DNA from: Microbacterium sufflavum
GTDB taxonomy: Bacteria; Actinomycetota; Actinomycetes; Actinomycetales; Microbacteriaceae
Direction: 5' to 3'
DNA: 64,000 bases
Assembly (NCBI RefSeq): GCF_023091155.1
Contig: NZ_JAHWXK010000001.1
Span: 744,001-808,000, forward strand
In this document: in pieces, positions 60,310 to 64,000 of the stretch
How the letters are laid out: every line of letters begins with the position of its first letter
Position numbering within the stretch: position 1 is the stretch's first letter
Notes under the pieces: model-generated
Databases searched by the model: none
The model's input: the letters and a program-made list of their open reading frames with translations, nothing else
Told to the model about the DNA's origin: nothing
Made by a program: the position numbers and the translations under genes

Positions 60310-61716
60310 ATGAGCGAACCCGAATCCCGCAGCGGCGCACCGGAGCCCGCAGCGACCGCGAACAGCGGAGCCGTCGCCGTGGTCGGCCTCGACCTGCGCG
60401 GCGAGACCCCCGCCCCGAAGAAGCAGGTGTACTCGTGGGCCCTGTGGGACTGGGCGACCCAGCCGTTCAACACGGTGATCCTCACGTTCGTGTTCACGGC
60501 GCTCTACCTCGTCAGCCCCTCGTTCCTGCCGCCCGAGGTCGCCGCGCTCGACGAGAACGACCCGGTACGGATCGCCGCGGAGGCCGACCTCGCGTCCGGC
60601 CTCGGTCTCGGCCTCACGGTCGCCGCCTTCGGCATCCTCCTGCTCGCCCCGGTGCTCGGTCAGCGGGCGGATGCCGCCGGACGCCAGAAGCTGTGGCTGG
60701 GCATCGGCACGGGCGCACTGATCCTCTGCATGTTCGGGCTGTGGTTCGTCGAGCCGGTCCCCGCCCTGTTCTGGGTGGGCGTGGCGCTGATCTCCGCCGG
60801 GTCGGTGTTCGGCGAGATCGCAGCGGTCAACTCCAACGCCATGCTGATCGGCATCGCGAACCCCAAGAACGTCGGACGCATCTCGGGCCTCGGCTGGGGC
60901 TTCGGGTACCTCGGCGGCATCATCGCACTCGTGATCGTGGTGGTGCTCGACACCTTCGACTGGTTCGGGATGCCGACCGACAACGGACTCGCGTACCGCC
61001 TGATCGCGGTCGGCTGCGCGGTCTGGGCGATCGTGTTCGCCATCCCGATCTTCCTCAACGTGCCGGAACCGTCGCTCGGCCGCCCGGAGCGGAAGGTTGG
61101 CTTCTTCCGGTCGTACCTGCTGCTGGTGCAGGACGTCGTGGGGCTGTACCGCGACCCGGAGACCCGCTCGACCTTCTGGTACCTGCTCGCCAGCGCGGTG
61201 TTCCGCGACGGCCTGGGCGGCGTCTTCGCGTTCGGCGCGATCATCGGCACGGCCGTGTTCCGGTTCGGCACGCAGGACATCATCGTGTTCGGCATCGCGG
61301 CGAACCTCGTCGCGGGGGTGTCGACGATCCTGGCCGGACGACTCGACGACCGCCTCGGCCCGAAGCGCATCATCCTCGGCTCGATCGCGGCCATGATCGT
61401 CGCGGGGCTCGCGGTCTTCCTGCTGCGCGACGCCGGCGCGATCGTGTTCTGGGTGGGCGGACTCATCCTGTGCGCGTTCGTCGGACCGGCGCAGGCCGCC
61501 GCGCGGTCCTTCCTGGCCCGCGTCACCCCGGCCGGCCGCGAGGGCGAGATCTTCGGCCTGTACGCGACGACGGGACGGGCGGCGAGCTGGATGGCCTCTG
61601 CCGCCTGGACCGTGCTCATCGCCCTGACCGCGCAGACGGCGTTCGGCATCCTCGGCATCGTGATCGTGCTGATCGCCGGGTTCCTCCTGCTGCTGCCGGT
61701 GAAGGCTCCACGCTAG
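60310..61716 (+). CDS. MFS transporter of the UMF1 (Atg22-like) type
   Basis: A 468-residue membrane protein with eleven or twelve helices. The conserved start YSWALWDWATQPFNTVILTFVFTAL and the segment NVGRISGLGWGFGYLGGII are characteristic of UMF1/Atg22-like MFS proteins, thought to export amino acids or other small metabolites. The first 40 residues are polar and probably disordered. Followed 31 bases later by the CDF gene, possibly as one transcript. Confidence 0.85.
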   Translation: MSEPESRSGAPEPAATANSGAVAVVGLDLRGETPAPKKQVYSWALWDWATQPFNTVILTFVFTALYLVSPSFLPPEVAALDENDPVRIAAEADLASGLGLGLTVAAFGILLLAPVLGQRADAAGRQKLWLGIGTGALILCMFGLWFVEPVPALFWVGVALISAGSVFGEIAAVNSNAMLIGIANPKNVGRISGLGWGFGYLGGIIALVIVVVLDTFDWFGMPTDNGLAYRLIAVGCAVWAIVFAIPIFLNVPEPSLGRPERKVGFFRSYLLLVQDVVGLYRDPETRSTFWYLLASAVFRDGLGGVFAFGAIIGTAVFRFGTQDIIVFGIAANLVAGVSTILAGRLDDRLGPKRIILGSIAAMIVAGLAVFLLRDAGAIVFWVGGLILCAFVGPAQAAARSFLARVTPAGREGEIFGLYATTGRAASWMASAAWTVLIALTAQTAFGILGIVIVLIAGFLLLLPVKAPR

Positions 61717-61746
61717 GACGCGACCGCCCCGCGGGGCAGGAGTAGC

Positions 61747-62673
61747 GTGACCGGGGTGACCGTGCTGCTCGCCTTCCTCGCCAACGTGCTCGTCGCGATC
61801 GCGAAGACGGTGGCCGCGGTCATCACCTCGTCCGCGTCGATGGTCGCCGAGGCCGCGCACTCCTGGGCGGACGCGGGCAACGAGGTGTTCCTGCTGATCG
61901 CCGACCGGCGCGGCGCGAAGACGAAAGACGCGCGGCATCCGCTCGGCTACGGCCGCAACGCCTTCGTGTGGTCGCTGATCGCCGCGTTCGGCATCTTCAC
62001 CGCGGGCTCGATCGTGTCGATCATGCACGGCATCCAGGAGCTGTCCGACACCGGGCCGGTGGAGAGCCCGGTCGTCGCCTACGTCGTCCTCGGCATCGCG
62101 TTCGTGCTCGAGGGGGCGTCGTTCACGCAGGCGATGATCCGCTCCCGCCGCCTGGCGCGCGAGCGCGGCAGCTCCACGTGGGACTTCGTGCTGGAGACGA
62201 GCGACACGACCCTCCGCGCCGTGTTCTTCGAGGACTCGGCAGCCCTCGTCGGCCTGGTCCTCGCGGGCGGCTCGATCCTGCTGCACCAGCTCACCGGCGT
62301 GGCCGCCTGGGACGCGATCGGCTCGATCCTGGTGGGCGTGCTGCTCGGGGTGGTCGCGGTGATCCTGATCGGACGCAACATCGCATTCCTCGTCGGCACG
62401 AGCGTCTCCCCCACCCTGCGCTCGCGGGTCGGCACGGCTCTGCTGGGGCTGGACGACATCGAACGGGTGACCTACCTGCACATCGAGTACGTGGGGCCGA
62501 ACCGGCTGTTCCTCGTGGCCGAGGTCGACCTGTCGGGCGACGCGCGCGAGCACGACGTGGCGCGTCGGCTGCGCGAGGTGGAGCGGCGGATCGAGGCGCA
62601 CGACGCGATCGAGGCGGTCGTGCTGTCCCTCTCGGTGGACGACGAGCCCTCGCTCGACTTCGCGCGCGCCTGA
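61747..62673 (+). CDS. Cation diffusion facilitator (CDF) transporter
   Basis: A 308-residue CDF protein. The metal site of helix 2 is HSWADAGN, an HxxxD pair; the second pair in helix 5 reads EDSAALVG, with Glu where zinc transporters have His. HPLGYGRNAFVWSL follows helix 2. The cytoplasmic C-terminal domain (residues 215-308) is present. CDF proteins exchange zinc, iron, manganese or cobalt for protons; the Glu change leaves the metal open. GTG 61747 has AGGAG four bases upstream. Confidence 0.85.
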   Translation: MTGVTVLLAFLANVLVAIAKTVAAVITSSASMVAEAAHSWADAGNEVFLLIADRRGAKTKDARHPLGYGRNAFVWSLIAAFGIFTAGSIVSIMHGIQELSDTGPVESPVVAYVVLGIAFVLEGASFTQAMIRSRRLARERGSSTWDFVLETSDTTLRAVFFEDSAALVGLVLAGGSILLHQLTGVAAWDAIGSILVGVLLGVVAVILIGRNIAFLVGTSVSPTLRSRVGTALLGLDDIERVTYLHIEYVGPNRLFLVAEVDLSGDAREHDVARRLREVERRIEAHDAIEAVVLSLSVDDEPSLDFARA

Positions 62674-62675
62674 GT

Positions 62676-62759
62676 CGCGGAGCGAGACCCGCGGAGCGAG
62701 ACCCGCGGAGCGAGGTCGGAGGCGCGAGGCCGGCGGAGCGAGACCGGCGGAGCAGGAAT
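62676..62759. repeat. Six-copy 14-bp tandem repeat
   Basis: Six consecutive 14-base units based on CGCGGAGCGAGACC start three bases after the CDF stop and end ten bases before the MarR stop. Units 1 and 2 are identical (62676-62703), units 3 and 5 differ by one or two bases, and units 4 and 6 are more diverged. The repeat fills the whole gap between the two convergent genes. Confidence 0.85.
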
Positions 62760-62769
62760 CGTCGCGGCG

Positions 62770-63351
62770 TCAGCGCGGCCAGTTGTCGGCGAGCTTGGTG
62801 AGCAGACGCGCGAGTTCGGTGCGCTCGTCGTCGGTGAAGGGCGCGAGCGCCTGGGTGAGCAGCTCCCTCCTCTCCCCGCGCAGACCGCGCGCGAGCCGGC
62901 GGCCCTCGTCGGTCAGCGCGATCCGGGTGCGGCGCGCGTCGTCCGGGTCGGCCTCACGACGCACGAAGCCGCCCTGCACGCCCTGCTGCACGAGGCGCGA
63001 CGCGCGGGGCTGATCCACGCCGATCGCCTGGCCGAGCGCGCTCACGCTCAGCGGTTCGGGCGCCGAGGCCAGTGCCTCGAGCATCCGCATACGGGCGGGG
63101 CCGCCGAGGCGTCCGGAGGGGTCGGCCATCCACGGCGGCATCCCGGGGTGCCCGCGGTGATGGCCGAAGTGCTCGTGGGCACCGTCGGCGTGCGGGCCGT
63201 CGTGACCTCCGCCGGGCCAGCCGTGGGGTCCGCCGCGTCCGCGCGGTCCGTGCTCGCGCTGACCGGGCCGACGCCCGCGGAGACGAGACAGCGCCTGGGC
63301 GATCGCCTCGGCGGGGTCGTGCGGTTCGGAGTCGCGGGAACGGGTGGCCAT
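62770..63351 (-). CDS. MarR-family regulator with a His/Gly-rich N-terminus
   Basis: A 193-residue regulator. The winged helix covers residues 85-190 (MRMLEALASAPEPLSVSALGQAIGVDQPRASRLVQQGV then RTRIALTDEGRRLARGL). Residues 25-75 are rich in histidine, glycine and proline (HGPRGRGGPHGWPGGGHDGPH), a possible metal-binding tail. It is divergent from a second MarR-like gene with a similar tail, and the shared 142-base gap contains several ATGTCA/TGACAT repeats, so it probably represses both. The ligand is unknown. Confidence 0.82.
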   Translation of the reverse strand: MATRSRDSEPHDPAEAIAQALSRLRGRRPGQREHGPRGRGGPHGWPGGGHDGPHADGAHEHFGHHRGHPGMPPWMADPSGRLGGPARMRMLEALASAPEPLSVSALGQAIGVDQPRASRLVQQGVQGGFVRREADPDDARRTRIALTDEGRRLARGLRGERRELLTQALAPFTDDERTELARLLTKLADNWPR

Positions 63352-63372
63352 ACCTCGATTTTACATGCGACT

Positions 63373-63441
63373 TGACATGCTTTAGATCTGCATGTCACAC
63401 TACATGTACATGCCGGATCACATGGATATGTCACCTGACAT
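63373..63441. promoter_or_regulatory. Cluster of ATGTCA/TGACAT operators between two MarR-type genes
   Basis: TGACATGC (63373-63380) and GCATGTCA (63390-63397) form a perfect inverted repeat with a nine-base spacer. TACATGTA (63401-63408) is a palindrome, and ATGTCA-CC-TGACAT (63428-63441) is another. The region is much richer in A and T than its surroundings and holds both divergent promoters. Confidence 0.65.
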
Positions 63442-63493
63442 CCACCGGCCACCACCGCGGCCCACCAGCCGCCCCTGAACAGAGGACAACCCC

Positions 63494-64000
63494 ATGAACA
63501 CCACCACAGACACCACAGAGACTCCGCAGCCGCCGCGCCCCTTCGGCTACTGGCTCAAGGCCGTCGACCGCCTCATGGCGGCCGAGTTCGCCGCCGCGTT
63601 CGACGACGAGGGCATCACCCGGCGCGAGTGGCGCCTGCTCAACGTCGTCGACGGTTCGGTCGAACGCGAACGCCCGCTCCGTGCGCACAAGCTGCGCCGC
63701 CTGATCGACCGCGGGTGGGTCGTCACAGACGGCGAGGGCTGGTCCCTCACCGACGACGGCCGCGCCGCGAAGGAGCGCCTCGGCGCCCTGGTCGACGGCA
63801 TCCGCGCCAAGGTCGTCGACGCCGTCCCCACGGACGACCTCGCCACGACGCTCGCATCGCTCGAGGCCATCGCCCGCGCGTTCGGGTGGGAGGAGGGCAC
63901 GCCCCTCCCCCGCACGCACCGCGGCCCGCGGGGCCACCGGCACGGTCACGGTTTCCGCGCCCCGTTCGGCCACCACGGCTTCGGTCGCCACGGCTTCTAC
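63494..64000 (+). CDS. MarR-like winged-helix protein with a His/Gly-rich tail (runs off the window)
   Basis: 169 codons are present without a stop. A compact winged-helix region (FGYWLKAVDRLMAAEFAAAF, ITRREWRLLNVVDG, LRRLIDRGWVVTDGEGWSLTDDGR) resembles MarR proteins but has a short helix 2-3 region. The visible end is HRGPRGHRHGHGFRAPFGHHG, rich in His and Gly as in the divergent regulator, though at the opposite end of the protein. It may bind the same metal or interact with it. No clear ribosome site precedes ATG 63494. Confidence 0.72.
   Translation, partial: MNTTTDTTETPQPPRPFGYWLKAVDRLMAAEFAAAFDDEGITRREWRLLNVVDGSVERERPLRAHKLRRLIDRGWVVTDGEGWSLTDDGRAAKERLGALVDGIRAKVVDAVPTDDLATTLASLEAIARAFGWEEGTPLPRTHRGPRGHRHGHGFRAPFGHHGFGRHGFY

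Noticed and set aside
59614..62601. A 995-codon minus-strand frame rich in Arg, His, Asp and Glu.
   Set aside because: Shadow frame across the DUF3253, UMF1 and CDF genes.
62676..62759. A CRISPR array.
   Set aside because: Units are 14 bases, directly adjacent without spacers, and no cas genes occur.

Overview
The window is high-GC DNA with many GTG starts, ATGA/GTGA stop-start overlaps, probable leaderless genes, and a dnaK-grpE-dnaJ-hspR operon under HAIR-type repeats. This fits an actinobacterium, most likely Microbacteriaceae; gene content points to Microbacterium. No rRNA, tRNA, CRISPR array, transposase or phage module was seen. All functions are read from translated sequence by eye; no database search was possible.

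Layout. (1) 1-1.3 kb: the start of a glycosyltransferase, an unknown protein and a YjbR-like protein. (2) 1.3-14.6 kb: a high-mannose N-glycan utilisation locus with GH38 and GH92 alpha-mannosidases, a GH5-type beta-mannosidase, a secreted Endo-H-like GH18, a sugar ABC importer lacking its ATPase, and a LacI regulator. Four copies of a 14-bp operator (CTANANCGNTTNAG) lie at its four promoter regions. (3) 14.7-17.1 kb: a P1B-type metal ATPase and a small coiled-coil membrane protein. (4) 17.1-30.4 kb: a probable D-arabinan (mycobacterial arabinogalactan/lipoarabinomannan) utilisation locus. It holds a GH183 (DUF4185) lipoprotein, GH172, GH116, a second ABC importer, a FucI-family isomerase, an FGGY kinase and a LacI regulator. 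Four GAAATCGATTTC operators tie it together. (5) 30.5-35.9 kb: a compositionally different island of twelve small, tightly packed genes, five of which encode paralogous small membrane proteins; it looks like an orphan immunity-type array and has one clear and one possible frameshift. (6) 36-39.3 kb: a third sugar ABC importer with its own tandem operator-like sites. (7) 39.5-43.4 kb: a partner-switching operon (GAF-SpoIIE phosphatase, STAS protein, RsbW-like kinase) wrapped around a cellulose-synthase-like GT2. (8) 43.4-48.1 kb: DoxX and the dnaK operon. (9) 48.1-64 kb: membrane protein, AraC regulator, MFS exporter, RIO kinase with a leader ORF, a probable guanidino-compound catabolic operon with a divergent Lrp-type regulator, then a TOPRIM protein, DUF3253 protein, UMF1-type transporter, CDF transporter, a 14-bp tandem repeat, and a divergent MarR-type pair with His-rich tails.

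How the genes work together. In both glycan loci a secreted or surface endo-enzyme releases oligosaccharides, an ABC importer takes them up, and cytoplasmic exo-enzymes finish the digestion. No MsmK-type ATPase occurs in the window, so the three importers presumably share one encoded elsewhere. The D-arabinan locus also carries the pentose entry steps, D-arabinose to D-ribulose to a ribulose phosphate.
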